From an uncultured Bacteroidia bacterium (GTDB lineage Bacteria; Bacteroidota; Bacteroidia; NS11-12g; UBA955), in assembly GCA_943788195.1 (NCBI GenBank), contig CALSPH010000002.1, positions 186,001-250,000 of the forward strand: a DNA stretch of 64,000 nucleotides. The letters are read 5' to 3'. Shown here piece by piece: positions 44,375-55,277 of the stretch; the first letter of the stretch is position 1; each line of letters starts with the position of its first letter. The notes below the pieces were generated by a model. That model was given only the letters and a program-made list of their open reading frames with translations. It ran no database searches and was not told the DNA's origin. A program made the position numbers and the translations under genes.

Positions 44375-46293
44375 AATGCTAATATTTCTTCAAAAAGCAA
44401 TTCATACTTTTCATTATGTATATCCAAATCTTGTTCCAAACTTTTTCTTTCCTTCATTAAGGGTTCAATTTCGTCAAATTTCCCATCATATGAGCATTTT
44501 TCTATCTGCTCATCAAACGTTTTTAGTTTGGACTTAATTGTATCAATTTGATTTTCAGTATCAGAAAGCTGTTTTTCCTTTTTCCGCCTTAACTTTTCTG
44601 ATTCTTTCTGCTTTTGAAACTCCTCATTGGAGAGTTTTGGTTTTTCTACTGCCTTAACCAACTTTTCCTTATTCCCTTTTCCAGTTGGGATGTTGGCTTT
44701 TCGTTCATTCTCAAAAACAGTAAATTCAGCAAAATCACCTGGGTAAACCTTTACTTGTTCATCTTCAATCCACCAAATTTCATCTGCAACGGCTTGAATA
44801 AAATAACGATCATGCGAAACCATTATCACGGTTCCTTCATATGACTTGAGCGCTTGACCCAAAATATTAATACTCTGCATGTCCAAGTGGTTCGTGGGCT
44901 CATCTAATAATAAGAAATTCGCTCCCGAAACCAATGTTTTAGCAAGTGCAACTCGGGCCTTCTCACCACCACTAAGTACTTTAATTTTCTTAAAGACATC
45001 GTCTCCTGTAAATAGGAAACAACCTAAAATGGTTCGTAATTCTAATTCCGTTTTCTGTGAAGCGGCATGTTGAAGTTCTTCTAGTATTTCATGTTTTAAG
45101 GTAAGTGCCTCCAATTGATGTTGCGCAAAGAATGAGGGCACAACATTATGTCCTAACTTTAACTCCCCCTCAAATTCAATATGATTATTGAGAATTTTGA
45201 GCAAGGTAGATTTCCCTTTCCCGTTGGCTCCAATAATTGCGATTTTCTGTCCACGATGTATCGTAAAATCGGTGTTGTTAAAAATTTCTGCCTTATCATA
45301 GGCCTTAGAAATGGATTTAGCTTGAACCACTTCTTTACCACTTTTCTTATCTAAGGTAAACTTCAAGGTCATTGAAGCTTCATCTCCTTCAATTGCGTCC
45401 ACTCGATCTAATTTCTCTAATGCTTTAACCCTACTTTGCGCTTGTTTTGCTTTGGATGCTTTTGCCTTAAATCGTTCAATAAATCGTTCTTGTTGCTTAA
45501 TGAATGTTTGTTGATTATCATACACCTTTTGACTGTGCTCTAACCACTCATCTTTTTTGAGTAAATAATTACTGAAATTACCTGGGTAATGGTAGAATTT
45601 ACGATTCCATAACTCCCCAATTGAGTTGACCATTTTATCCAAAAATGTTCTATCGTGAGAAACAATGACAACCGCACCTTGATAATTCAATAAGTAGGAT
45701 TCCAGCCATTCAATGGCGGGCATATCCAAATGATTCGTTGGCTCATCTAACAATAAGACATCCGGTTGTTGCAATAGAATTTTAGCAAGAATAACTCGCA
45801 TGCGCCAACCTCCTGAGAAACTGGAAAACGCGTCAATCAATCGTTCCGTTCTGAACCCCAAACCTTCCAACACCTTCTCCGTTTTACTTTGGATACTATA
45901 TCCATCCATGGTATTAAAAGCATCTTGCTTCTCTGCTAAAAGAATGCCTAATTCATCGGTATAATCCGATTCCATTTGGACCAGAATAGCCTCGATTTCT
46001 TTTTCAAGGGCCATTTCTTTTTCAAAAGCAGTTAAGGCCACATTAAGAATACTATCATCACTTGTTAAGGATAGTAAATCCTGATTTAAGTACCCTAATT
46101 TGGTGTTATTTGGAATGGCGATTGAACCCGTTGTTGGCGAATATTCATCGGTAATTAGTTTGAGTAAAGTTGATTTTCCTGCTCCATTTTTACCGATAAG
46201 ACCTACACGGTCTCCCGGCTTTAATTGCCAATTTACATTCGAGAACAGCGGTACTCCAGCAATCTCATATGTTACATTATTTAGTGTTAACAA
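44371..46293 (-). CDS. ABC-F family ATP-binding protein
   Basis: A 640-residue soluble tandem ATPase acting on the ribosome. Domain 1: LIGKNGAGKSTLLKLI (Walker A), SGGWRMRVILAKIL signature, LLLDEPTNHLD. Domain 2: IGANGKGKSTLLKIL, SGGEKARVALAKTL, LLLDEPTNHLD. The linker helix (KKDEWLEHSQKVYDNQQTF) lies between. A charged C-terminal coiled coil (about 530-640) resembles the Uup type. There are no membrane helices. It could be a general translation factor or a resistance-type ABC-F; nothing points to antibiotic resistance. Confidence 0.93.
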   Translation of the reverse strand: MLTLNNVTYEIAGVPLFSNVNWQLKPGDRVGLIGKNGAGKSTLLKLITDEYSPTTGSIAIPNNTKLGYLNQDLLSLTSDDSILNVALTAFEKEMALEKEIEAILVQMESDYTDELGILLAEKQDAFNTMDGYSIQSKTEKVLEGLGFRTERLIDAFSSFSGGWRMRVILAKILLQQPDVLLLDEPTNHLDMPAIEWLESYLLNYQGAVVIVSHDRTFLDKMVNSIGELWNRKFYHYPGNFSNYLLKKDEWLEHSQKVYDNQQTFIKQQERFIERFKAKASKAKQAQSRVKALEKLDRVDAIEGDEASMTLKFTLDKKSGKEVVQAKSISKAYDKAEIFNNTDFTIHRGQKIAIIGANGKGKSTLLKILNNHIEFEGELKLGHNVVPSFFAQHQLEALTLKHEILEELQHAASQKTELELRTILGCFLFTGDDVFKKIKVLSGGEKARVALAKTLVSGANFLLLDEPTNHLDMQSINILGQALKSYEGTVIMVSHDRYFIQAVADEIWWIEDEQVKVYPGDFAEFTVFENERKANIPTGKGNKEKLVKAVEKPKLSNEEFQKQKESEKLRRKKEKQLSDTENQIDTIKSKLKTFDEQIEKCSYDGKFDEIEPLMKERKSLEQDLDIHNEKYELLFEEILAL

Positions 46294-46299
46294 GGCGTA

Positions 46300-47520
46300 C
46301 TATACTTTATCTAGCACATGGCCCATTTTGTCCTTCTTGGTTTTAAGATAGGCCCGGTTGTGCGGATTGGGTTTTACTTCCAGTGGTACTGAATCCACAA
46401 TTTCTAAACCATAACCATCTAGACCGGTTCTTTTCTTTGGATTATTGGACATCAACCTCATTTTCGAAACGTTTAGATTTCTTAAAATCTGAGCTCCAAT
46501 ACCATAATCGCGTTCGTCCATTTTAAAACCCAATTCAATATTTGCTTCTACTGTATCTTTTCCCTCTTCTTGGAGCTTATAGGCTTTGAGCTTATTGAGT
46601 AAGCCAATGCCTCTGCCTTCTTGATTCATATAAACCACCACGCCTTTTCCTGCTGCTTCAATTTGTTGCATTGCAGCGGCTAACTGCTCCCCACAATCGC
46701 ATCTGCATGAACCAAAAATATCTCCTGTCATACAACTGCTGTGCACGCGCACAAGAACCGCTTCATCTGGACTAATCTCTCCCTTAACTAAAGCAAGGTG
46801 TTCCAAACCATTATGGGTCTGTTTGAAAGCAACCAAATTAAAATCACCCCATTTAGTTGGCATGTCCACAGTTATTTGACGTTCTATCAAAGACTCGGTT
46901 TGCAACCGATAACTGATTAAGTCCTTAATGCTCACAATCTTAAGCTGATGCTTTTTTGCAATTTCAATCAGCTCAGGCAATCGCGCCATGGTTCCATCCT
47001 CATTGAGTATTTCTACGATACAACCAGCTGGTTTAAAGCCTGCCATTCGCGCGAGGTCTATTGCTGCTTCAGTATGACCAGCACGCCTCAACACCCCTTC
47101 GCCCTTGGCTATTAATGGGAAAATATGTCCTGGTCTACCTAAATCCGTAATTTTTGTATCATCGGCAATAAGCGCTTGAACTGTTTTAGATCTGTCTTGG
47201 GCAGAAATTCCAGTGGTGCAACCGTTCCCTAATAGATCCACACTCACTGTAAACGCAGTTTCATGCGTTGCAGTATTGTTGGGTACCATATGGGTCAATT
47301 CCAAATCACGGCATCTTTTCTCCTCAAGCGGAACGCAGATTAGGCCTCTGCCTACCGTAGCCATGAAGTTAATAACTTCTGGGGTTACATTTTCTGCAGC
47401 AGTAAGGAAATCGCCCTCATTTTCACGATTCTCATCATCTACAACAATGACCAACCTTCCATTGCGAATATCTTCAATGGCATCCGCAATTTTATCTAAT
47501 CTAATTTCGTCCATTTTCAT
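46300..47520 (-). CDS. ribBA: Bifunctional 3,4-DHBP synthase / GTP cyclohydrolase II
   Basis: First steps of riboflavin synthesis on both branches. A 406-residue protein. Residues 1-205 are Rib[40 protein letters not shown]. Residues 210-400 are Rib[24 protein letters not shown] with the three zinc cysteines, [16 protein letters not shown], and the end [17 protein letters not shown]. The ATG at 47520 or the ATG two codons on both fit. It lies six bases after the bacilliredoxin gene and is probably co-transcribed with it. Confidence 0.96.
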   Translation of the reverse strand: MKMDEIRLDKIADAIEDIRNGRLVIVVDDENRENEGDFLTAAENVTPEVINFMATVGRGLICVPLEEKRCRDLELTHMVPNNTATHETAFTVSVDLLGNGCTTGISAQDRSKTVQALIADDTKITDLGRPGHIFPLIAKGEGVLRRAGHTEAAIDLARMAGFKPAGCIVEILNEDGTMARLPELIEIAKKHQLKIVSIKDLISYRLQTESLIERQITVDMPTKWGDFNLVAFKQTHNGLEHLALVKGEISPDEAVLVRVHSSCMTGDIFGSCRCDCGEQLAAAMQQIEAAGKGVVVYMNQEGRGIGLLNKLKAYKLQEEGKDTVEANIELGFKMDERDYGIGAQILRNLNVSKMRLMSNNPKKRTGLDGYGLEIVDSVPLEVKPNPHNRAYLKTKKDKMGHVLDKV

Positions 47521-47526
47521 TTTATA

Positions 47527-47943
47527 TTAACAATGCGCTTGATAAGCACCTTGTAAATTGTCAGCAATCATATCAGCTGTATGTCCTTCAATGCTCAATC
47601 GTTCTACGAAATGCACCAATTCTCCATTTTTAAAAAGAGCGATTGATGGACTGGATGGAGGGTAAGGCAAACAATACTCGCGTGCTTTAGCTACTGCATC
47701 TAAATCTTGACCCGCAAAAACGGTGAGCAGCTGATTTGGTTTTTTATCTCCTGCTAAGGATTTCACAACTCCCGGTCTTGCGCTACCTGCAGCGCATCCG
47801 CATACTGAGTTGATGACTAAAAGGGTAGTTCCTTCCATCTGAGAAAAGGCATTATCTACTTCTTCGCTATTCTTTAATTCATTAAATCCATGATCGGTTA
47901 ATTCCGCTCTCATTGGACTTACAAGTGGTTCTGGATATGGCAT
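47527..47943 (-). CDS. Bacilliredoxin BrxA/BrxB family protein
   Basis: A 138-residue thioredoxin-fold protein of the YphP/YqiW family with the family CGC motif (VINSVCGCAAGSARPG), which de-bacillithiolates proteins in species that make bacillithiol. TVFAGQDLDAVAKAREY and PPSSPSIALFKNGELVHFVER complete the fold. The frame is open to 47973, but a TATTTTTG box (47960-47967) lies between, and the family start MPYPEPLVSPMRAELTDHG begins at 47943. Confidence 0.93.
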   Translation of the reverse strand: MPYPEPLVSPMRAELTDHGFNELKNSEEVDNAFSQMEGTTLLVINSVCGCAAGSARPGVVKSLAGDKKPNQLLTVFAGQDLDAVAKAREYCLPYPPSSPSIALFKNGELVHFVERLSIEGHTADMIADNLQGAYQAHC

Positions 47944-47959
47944 AATAATTATTTTGTTG

Positions 47960-47967
47960 CAAAAATA
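47960..47967 (-). promoter_or_regulatory. -7 box TATTTTTG of the bacilliredoxin/ribBA unit
   Basis: Exact minus-strand TAnnTTTG, 16 bases before the ATG at 47943. It decides between the two candidate starts. Confidence 0.5.
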
Positions 47968-48009
47968 GAACAATTAAGGCGAACAAACGTTTTATCTTTA
48001 CATTTTTTG

Positions 48010-48017
48010 TACCTTTG
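48010..48017 (+). promoter_or_regulatory. -7 box TACCTTTG of ahcY
   Basis: Exact TAnnTTTG match about 50 bases before the ahcY ATG. The leader holds a small CCTG...CAGG hairpin (48022-48036). I see no known SAH-riboswitch fold. Confidence 0.5.
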
Positions 48018-48066
48018 CAGTCCTGTTAAAAGCAGGCGATTTAAAATAAAATAAATAGCATATATT

Positions 48067-49392
48067 ATGTCAACAATAGAAAAAGAAATCCCGGCATTTG
48101 TTCCATTTAAGGTGAAAGATATTTCACTGGCTGAATGGGGAAGAAGAGAAATCAGGTTAGCTGAAGCAGAAATGCCCGGCCTAATGGCTTTAAGAGAAGA
48201 ATACGGAACCACCAAACCACTTTCTGGAACACGCATTGCGGGTTGTTTACACATGACCGTTCAAACAGCTGTTTTAATTGAAACGTTAATCGCTTTAGGC
48301 GCTGACGTTACTTGGAGTAGTTGCAACATTTTTAGTACGCAAGATCATGCAGCTGCAGCAATTGCTGAGGCAGGTATTCCTGTATATGCTTGGAAAGGAA
48401 TGACTGAAGAAGAATTCAGTTGGTGTATTGAGCAAACATTATTCTTTGGTGAAGACAGAACGCCATTAAACATGATTTTGGATGATGGTGGAGATTTAAC
48501 CAACATGGTTTTGGATGAATATCCAGAATTGGTTTCTGCGATTAAAGGATTGAGTGAAGAAACCACTACAGGTGTATTAAGATTATATGATCGCGTTAAG
48601 GCAGGAACACTTCCAATGCCTGCTATCAACGTAAATGATTCTGTAACCAAATCTAAATTTGATAATAAATACGGTTGTAGAGAGAGTTTAGTGGATGCAA
48701 TCCGAAGAGCTACCGACATTATGTTAGCAGGTAAAGTTGCCGTTGTAGCTGGATATGGTGATGTAGGAAAAGGTAGTGCAGAAAGCTTAAGAGGAGCTGG
48801 TGCAAGAGTGATTGTTACTGAAGTAGATCCTATTTGTGCGTTACAAGCATCCATGGACGGATTCCAAGTAAAGACTTTAGAAAATGCAATTAAAGAAGCG
48901 AGCATTGTGGTAACTGCAACAGGTAACTTCAATATCGTTACTGGAGAGCACTTCAAGCAGATGAGAGATAAAACTATTGTGTGTAACATTGGTCATTTTG
49001 ACAACGAAATTGATGTAGCTTGGTTAGCTGATAACCATGGCGACTCAAAATATACCATTAAACCACAGGTTGATGTGTATAATGTAAACGGAAAAGAAAT
49101 CGTTCTATTGGCCGAAGGAAGATTGGTGAATTTAGGTTGTGCAATGGGTCATCCATCGTATGTGATGTCTAATTCATTCACGAATCAAGTATTAGCTCAA
49201 ATCGAATTATGGACCAATACAGATGCATATAAGAACGATGTGTACGTATTGCCAAGACATTTGGATGAGAAGGTTGCAGAATTGCATTTAGCGCATGTAG
49301 GTGCTGAGCTAACGACTTTAAGTCAAGAGCAAGCAGACTATATTGGCGTTCCTGTAAAAGGTCCTTTCAAAAGAGAAGAATACCGTTACTAA
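48067..49392 (+). CDS. ahcY: Adenosylhomocysteinase
   Basis: Hydrolyses S-adenosylhomocysteine to adenosine and homocysteine, recycling the product of methyltransferases. A 441-residue NAD-dependent enzyme: [88 protein letters not shown] (NAD loop), [11 protein letters not shown] and the C-terminal [11 protein letters not shown] with the substrate-capping lysine and tyrosine. Good terminator after the gene. Confidence 0.97.
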   Translation: MSTIEKEIPAFVPFKVKDISLAEWGRREIRLAEAEMPGLMALREEYGTTKPLSGTRIAGCLHMTVQTAVLIETLIALGADVTWSSCNIFSTQDHAAAAIAEAGIPVYAWKGMTEEEFSWCIEQTLFFGEDRTPLNMILDDGGDLTNMVLDEYPELVSAIKGLSEETTTGVLRLYDRVKAGTLPMPAINVNDSVTKSKFDNKYGCRESLVDAIRRATDIMLAGKVAVVAGYGDVGKGSAESLRGAGARVIVTEVDPICALQASMDGFQVKTLENAIKEASIVVTATGNFNIVTGEHFKQMRDKTIVCNIGHFDNEIDVAWLADNHGDSKYTIKPQVDVYNVNGKEIVLLAEGRLVNLGCAMGHPSYVMSNSFTNQVLAQIELWTNTDAYKNDVYVLPRHLDEKVAELHLAHVGAELTTLSQEQADYIGVPVKGPFKREEYRY

Positions 49393-49433
49393 TTTTGAAT
49401 ATTTAATTCTTGGTTTTTAACCAAACCATAATG

Positions 49434-49469
49434 AAAAGCCCTCGTGAAGATTCACGAGGGCTTTTTTTT
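49434..49469 (+). terminator. Terminator after ahcY
   Basis: AAGCCCTCGTGAA / TTCACGAGGGCTT, a 13-bp perfect stem with a two-base loop and eight T. It lies 43 bases after the ahcY stop. A smaller TTGGTTTTTAACCAA hairpin precedes it. Confidence 0.95.
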
Positions 49470-49553
49470 GCTTTTTTTCTTCAAATTTGTCAATTAATCG
49501 TGGATAACTGAGCCCTTTTTCTTAGGTTCTACCCTCTGCATAAACTATCTTAG

Positions 49554-51548
<1,995 letters not shown>

Positions 51549-51651
51549 TTGATTTCTAATTAAAAATTCAGTAAAATCTGAATTTAATAATGGAATTCTA
51601 GTTAATTTCATCAATCAAAAGATTGCCTCTTAGTTTGAGTCGTTTTTTACC

Positions 51652-51659
51652 TAAATTTG
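51652..51659 (+). promoter_or_regulatory. -7 box TAAATTTG
   Basis: Exact TAnnTTTG match 12 bases before the ATG at 51672. It overlaps the TTG at 51657, arguing for the ATG as start. Confidence 0.45.
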
Positions 51660-51671
51660 GTGTCTTCATTT

Positions 51672-53247
51672 ATGTCAATTAATATAAAAGTAAGCTCGCT
51701 AATCCTTGTATTTTTTATCACCACCCATTTTGCTCAAGCGCAAAATCCAAATTGGTCGGAGGATGCTGCATGTATTATCTATTCACATTGCACCAGTTGT
51801 CATAACCCTAATGGCGCAGGACCAATGTCGCTCTTAACATATAATGAAGTAAAATCAAATGCTACCTCAATTAGTTATTATGTTTCAAATGAATTAATGC
51901 CACCATGGCCGGTAGACAATGATTATAGTGCCATTTCGCATGCAAGAAACTTGTCTGCGGATGAAAAAAACCACTCTCCTAAAGTGGATTAAGGATGGCC
52001 TAGAATTGGGCGACAGCACAAAAGCTCCAACCAAACCAATTTATTCCAGTAAAGAAGTAATTACTAGCCCAGATTTAGTCCTTAAGGCTCCTAAATACAC
52101 GGTTCCTTCAATTACAGAAGATCTATACCGATGTTTTGTACTTCCAACTAATCAAACACAAGATAAATTTGTAACTGCTCTTGAAATTATACCCGGGAAC
52201 AAAAATATAGTGCATCATGCCCAAGTTTTTTATGATACTACTGGCATTTGCAAAGGGCTAGATAACAATGACCCACAACCTGGCTATACTTCTGCTGGCG
52301 GTGTTGGAACAAACAAAGCTGTTTTACTTGGAACATGGGTTCCAGGGTCATCCCCAATATTTCTTCCGTCAGGTATGGGCAAAAATTTACCAGCAAATGC
52401 AGAAATTGTCGTTCAAATCCACTACCCTGAATACTCTAGTGGTCAACAAGATTCGACCAAAATAAATTTTGTGCTCTCAAACAAATCATTGAGGAATATT
52501 TATGATGCTCCAATTCTGAATCATTCTTCCAGTATGATCAATGGACCACTTTTCATACCTAAAAACACCGTTAAAACTTTCCATGAAGAATTTACATTGC
52601 CGCCTATTGATATTACGTTACTGAACGTAGGTCCGCATGGACATTTGTTATGCACAAAAATGAAAGCATTTGCAATTAAACCAAATGGAGATACCATTCC
52701 TTTAATAAATATTCCAGAATGGGACTTTCACTGGCAGGGCTCATATGACTTTCAGAAACCTTTAAAAATTCCAGGTGGTAGCAAACTGTGTGGAATTGCC
52801 ACATACGACAATACAAATAACAATGATGAGAACCCCAGCAATCCGCCAGTGGATGTCAGTGTTGGGGAAGCAACTACGGATGAAATGATGCTTTTCTATT
52901 TTTCCTTTACGGCTTATAATTCGGGTGATGAGCAAATTATTATTGATACCACAACTGTTCTGCACAAACATGATATATGTAAACCAAATCAAAGTTACCT
53001 AAAAGAATTTACGTCAAATCAATCTTTGAAGGTTTACCCAAACCCGGCAAATAAAAAAATTGAAATTAAGCTCGAACAGAATGTCCCTTTTTGTATTAGT
53101 CTGTACAATTCTTCGGGTAAAGAGTGTATAAGGAGCTGCGATGGTCTGAGTTTAAATACACAAAATCTTCTTTCAGGAATATACCTCTTATCCATAAATC
53201 AAGGGGGAAACATAATGACCTCCAAAATTAAAATTGAACACCACTAG
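51672..53247 (+). pseudogene. Cytochrome c / copper monooxygenase-like T9SS protein, one frameshift
   Basis: Reconstructed as about 525 residues. Signal peptide (SLILVFFITTHFAQAQ), a heme-binding CTSCH at residues 40-44 with GPMSLLTYNEV, and MPPWPVDNDYS. Then a PHM-like copper type II monooxygenase C-domain with NIVHHAQVFYD, ANAEIVVQIHYP and GPHGHLLCTKM, rich in histidine pairs. Finally a T9SS domain (LKVYPNPANKK, GIYLLSINQGG). Frame one ends at 51992; frame two runs on. One base too many in the A7 run at 51964-51970 explains the break (SADEK then TTLLKWIKDG). It would be an extracellular redox enzyme; substrate unknown. Confidence 0.85.
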
Positions 53248-53281
53248 AAAAAACCTAAAGATGCCCTCTTTAGGTTTTTTC
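53248..53281 (+). terminator. Terminator after the cytochrome/monooxygenase gene
   Basis: AAAAAACCTAAAGA / TCTTTAGGTTTTTT perfect stem with a five-base loop, directly after the stop at 53247. Confidence 0.93.
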
Positions 53282-53335
53282 TACCCTTCCATTCACATCT
53301 TTGAAATACTATAATGACATCGTATTATTGCTGCA

Positions 53336-53713
53336 ATGAAGAAAGCGCTTTTTACACTATTAATAATGACCATTAGCCAATTGGCTATTTCTCAAACATT
53401 GGACTCACTTCAAGGAACTTGGAGGTTCGAAAGTGTCTATCATCCTGCGGGTGAAGCAGCAGACTCTTCTAGTGATAAAGGGGTTGCTAGAATGTTTGCA
53501 AGCATGGCTTACGAATTTAAGGCAGATGACGAGGCTACCTTAAGTCTGTTTAATAAAGAAGAAGAAGAAGGGACCTACACTTTTAAGGCAAAGAAAAACA
53601 CCATAGTGATTAATGTGCCCGGTAAAAAAGTGGTATTGGAAATCATTGCCTTTGAAGGGAACCGAATGGCCGTTAAATTTTCTACTATGCAATTCTGGTT
53701 GAAACTGGAATAG
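53336..53713 (+). CDS. Exported lipocalin-like small protein
   Basis: A 125-residue protein with signal peptide (ALFTLLIMTISQLAIS) and LQGTWRFESVYH, the start of lipocalin-like domains. Further strands include AYEFKADDEATLSLF, GTYTFKAKKNTIVINV and KVVLEIIAFEGNRMAVKF. Periplasmic; ligand unknown. A TATTATTG box (53323-53330) ends five bases before the ATG. Confidence 0.7.
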   Translation: MKKALFTLLIMTISQLAISQTLDSLQGTWRFESVYHPAGEAADSSSDKGVARMFASMAYEFKADDEATLSLFNKEEEEGTYTFKAKKNTIVINVPGKKVVLEIIAFEGNRMAVKFSTMQFWLKLE

Positions 53714-53749
53714 AGCTACACTATTTCAAAACTTAGGCTGAGTAAAGAT

Positions 53750-54055
53750 TTACTTGGCCTTTTTATTTTCCACTTCGGGTTCTTTTGATTCTGCGGCCAA
53801 TTCTGGTGTAGCACTAATCTTCGACCAAAAGTGAATGGTGCCATACTTTCGCCATACATGATTGGCCCATAGAATTCCGATGATCAGTCCTAAAACACCC
53901 AATCCAATTCCAACCCCTTTCATGATCTCAGATGGAAACATATAGTATAATAGAACTGCTACAAAAAGCATCCCAAAAAGGGGTGAAAGCACTACCCTAG
54001 TCCAACCTATGACTTCTATGATAAAGGCGAACAATTTCTGCATGATAACCCTCAA
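53750..54055 (-). CDS. Two-helix membrane protein
   Basis: A 101-residue protein with an amphipathic N-terminus (FAFIIEVIGWTRVVLSPLFG), two membrane helices (FGMLFVAVLLYYMF; GIGLGVLGLIIGILWANHVW) and an acidic-basic C-terminal tail. No family recognised with certainty. The ATG at 54055 or four codons on (54043) could be the start. Convergent with the lipocalin-like gene. Confidence 0.7.
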   Translation of the reverse strand: MRVIMQKLFAFIIEVIGWTRVVLSPLFGMLFVAVLLYYMFPSEIMKGVGIGLGVLGLIIGILWANHVWRKYGTIHFWSKISATPELAAESKEPEVENKKAK

Positions 54056-54165
54056 ATATACATATTCTGCGCAATGCCTGGATTGGCAGCAGATGAATGT
54101 TCGCTTTTTTCTTTTGAACGATCATAGAATAAATTGAATCCCATCCTTAAAAATGAAAATTGATA

Positions 54166-54173
54166 TACCTTCG
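54166..54173 (+). promoter_or_regulatory. -7-like box TACCTTCG
   Basis: One base from TAnnTTTG, ending five bases before the ATG at 54179. It has the same spacing as the scoB promoter. Confidence 0.4.
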
Positions 54174-54178
54174 CATTC

Positions 54179-54778
54179 ATGCGAAAACCAACCTTAGCCA
54201 TTCACGGAGGAGCTGGAACCCTAGTAAAGGGGATGATGACTCCAGAGAAAGAAACGGAATACAAACAAGCCCTTGAAAAAGCACTATCAGCGGGTTACCA
54301 AATCTTAGAAACGAATGGTTCTGCAATTGATGCCGTAGAGGCCTCTGTGAAGGAATTGGAAAACTCGCATCTATTTAACGCAGGTAAAGGAAGTGTTTAT
54401 ACAGCAAGTGGCACCCATGAAATGGATGCTTCCATCATGGATGGTTCGAATCGTAATGCCGGTGCTGTTTCCATTATTAAAGGAATCAAAAACCCAGTAA
54501 CCTTAGCCAAAGCAGTGATGCTCCAATCAGACCATGTGTTCCTAGCCAGTGACGGAGCCATGGAGTTTGCCAAAAATCAAGGTTTTAAAATAGAGGACGA
54601 AACCTATTTTCATGATGATTTCAGATATCAGCAATGGCAAGAGATTAAAGATACGGATTCGTTCCAACTGGATCATGTTAAAAAAGACAGCAAATTTGGA
54701 ACAGTGGGTGCCGTTGCTTGCGATGCCCATGGCAACTTGGCAGCAGCCACTTCAACCGGAGGTATGACGAAAAGATGA
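54179..54778 (+). pseudogene. Isoaspartyl peptidase/L-asparaginase, C-terminal part deleted
   Basis: The N-terminal 199 residues of a type 2 (Ntn-hydrolase) asparaginase: LAIHGGAGTL, AIDAVEASVKELE, FNAGKGSVYTASGTHEMDASIMDG, HVFLASDGAMEFA. The autoproteolytic nucleophile threonine is in FGTVGAVACDAHGNLAAATSTGG. Right after GGMT the frame ends; the beta chain should continue for about 130 residues (active-site region after TNKR). The following sequence is the middle of a PPK2 gene. The enzyme cannot mature, so this is a broken gene or a misassembly. Confidence 0.88.
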
Positions 54779-55277
54779 AAAAGGACAATGGTATTTTCAA
54801 CGATATGTAAATCAATTACCCAAACCAGGAGAAATTGTGTTTTTTGACCGTAGTTGGTATAACCGAGCGGTGGTGGAACCCGTAAATGGTTTTTGCAACC
54901 AAAAAGAGTATGAAAGATTTATGTCTCAGGTCAATGATTTTGAGCAAATGATACAGGAAGGCAATACGCATCTATTGAAATTATACTTTTCTATTTCTAA
55001 GGACGAACAAGCAAGACGTTTTGATGATATTAAGAAATCGCCCCAAAAGAAATGGAAAATTTCACCGGTAGATGAAAAGGCACAAGAGCTTTGGGATGAA
55101 TATACAACCTACAAGAAGAAAATGTTTGAACAAACAGATACAGAATTAGCTCCTTGGATGATTATTGATGCGAACAAAAAGACGCATGCACGAATTGGGG
55201 CTATTAAATATATCTTAGATAATATTCCTTATAAGAAAGCCACTACAGCTTCACGCAAACGTTCTGCTGCTCAGTAA
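54768..55277 (+). pseudogene. PPK2 polyphosphate kinase, N-terminal part deleted
   Basis: The C-terminal 165-170 residues of a class I PPK2: DEKGQWYFQRYVNQLPKPGE, Walker B-like EIVFFDRSWYNRAVVEPVNGFC, LLKLYFSISKDEQARRF, WKISPVDEKAQELWDEYT and APWMIIDANKKTHARIGAIKYIL. The Walker A loop and about 120 residues before it are absent. The open frame begins at 54768 with no start codon. It overlaps the aldehyde dehydrogenase 3' end by 35 bases in convergence. PPK2 enzymes phosphorylate nucleotides with polyphosphate; this copy lacks the P-loop. Confidence 0.88.

Noticed and set aside
44371-46293. Antibiotic-resistance ABC-F protein
   Set aside because: Domain order and C-terminal coiled coil are those of general ABC-F factors; there is no resistance context.
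48022-48066. SAH or SAM riboswitch before ahcY
   Set aside because: Only a 4-bp hairpin is visible; no conserved riboswitch core can be seen.
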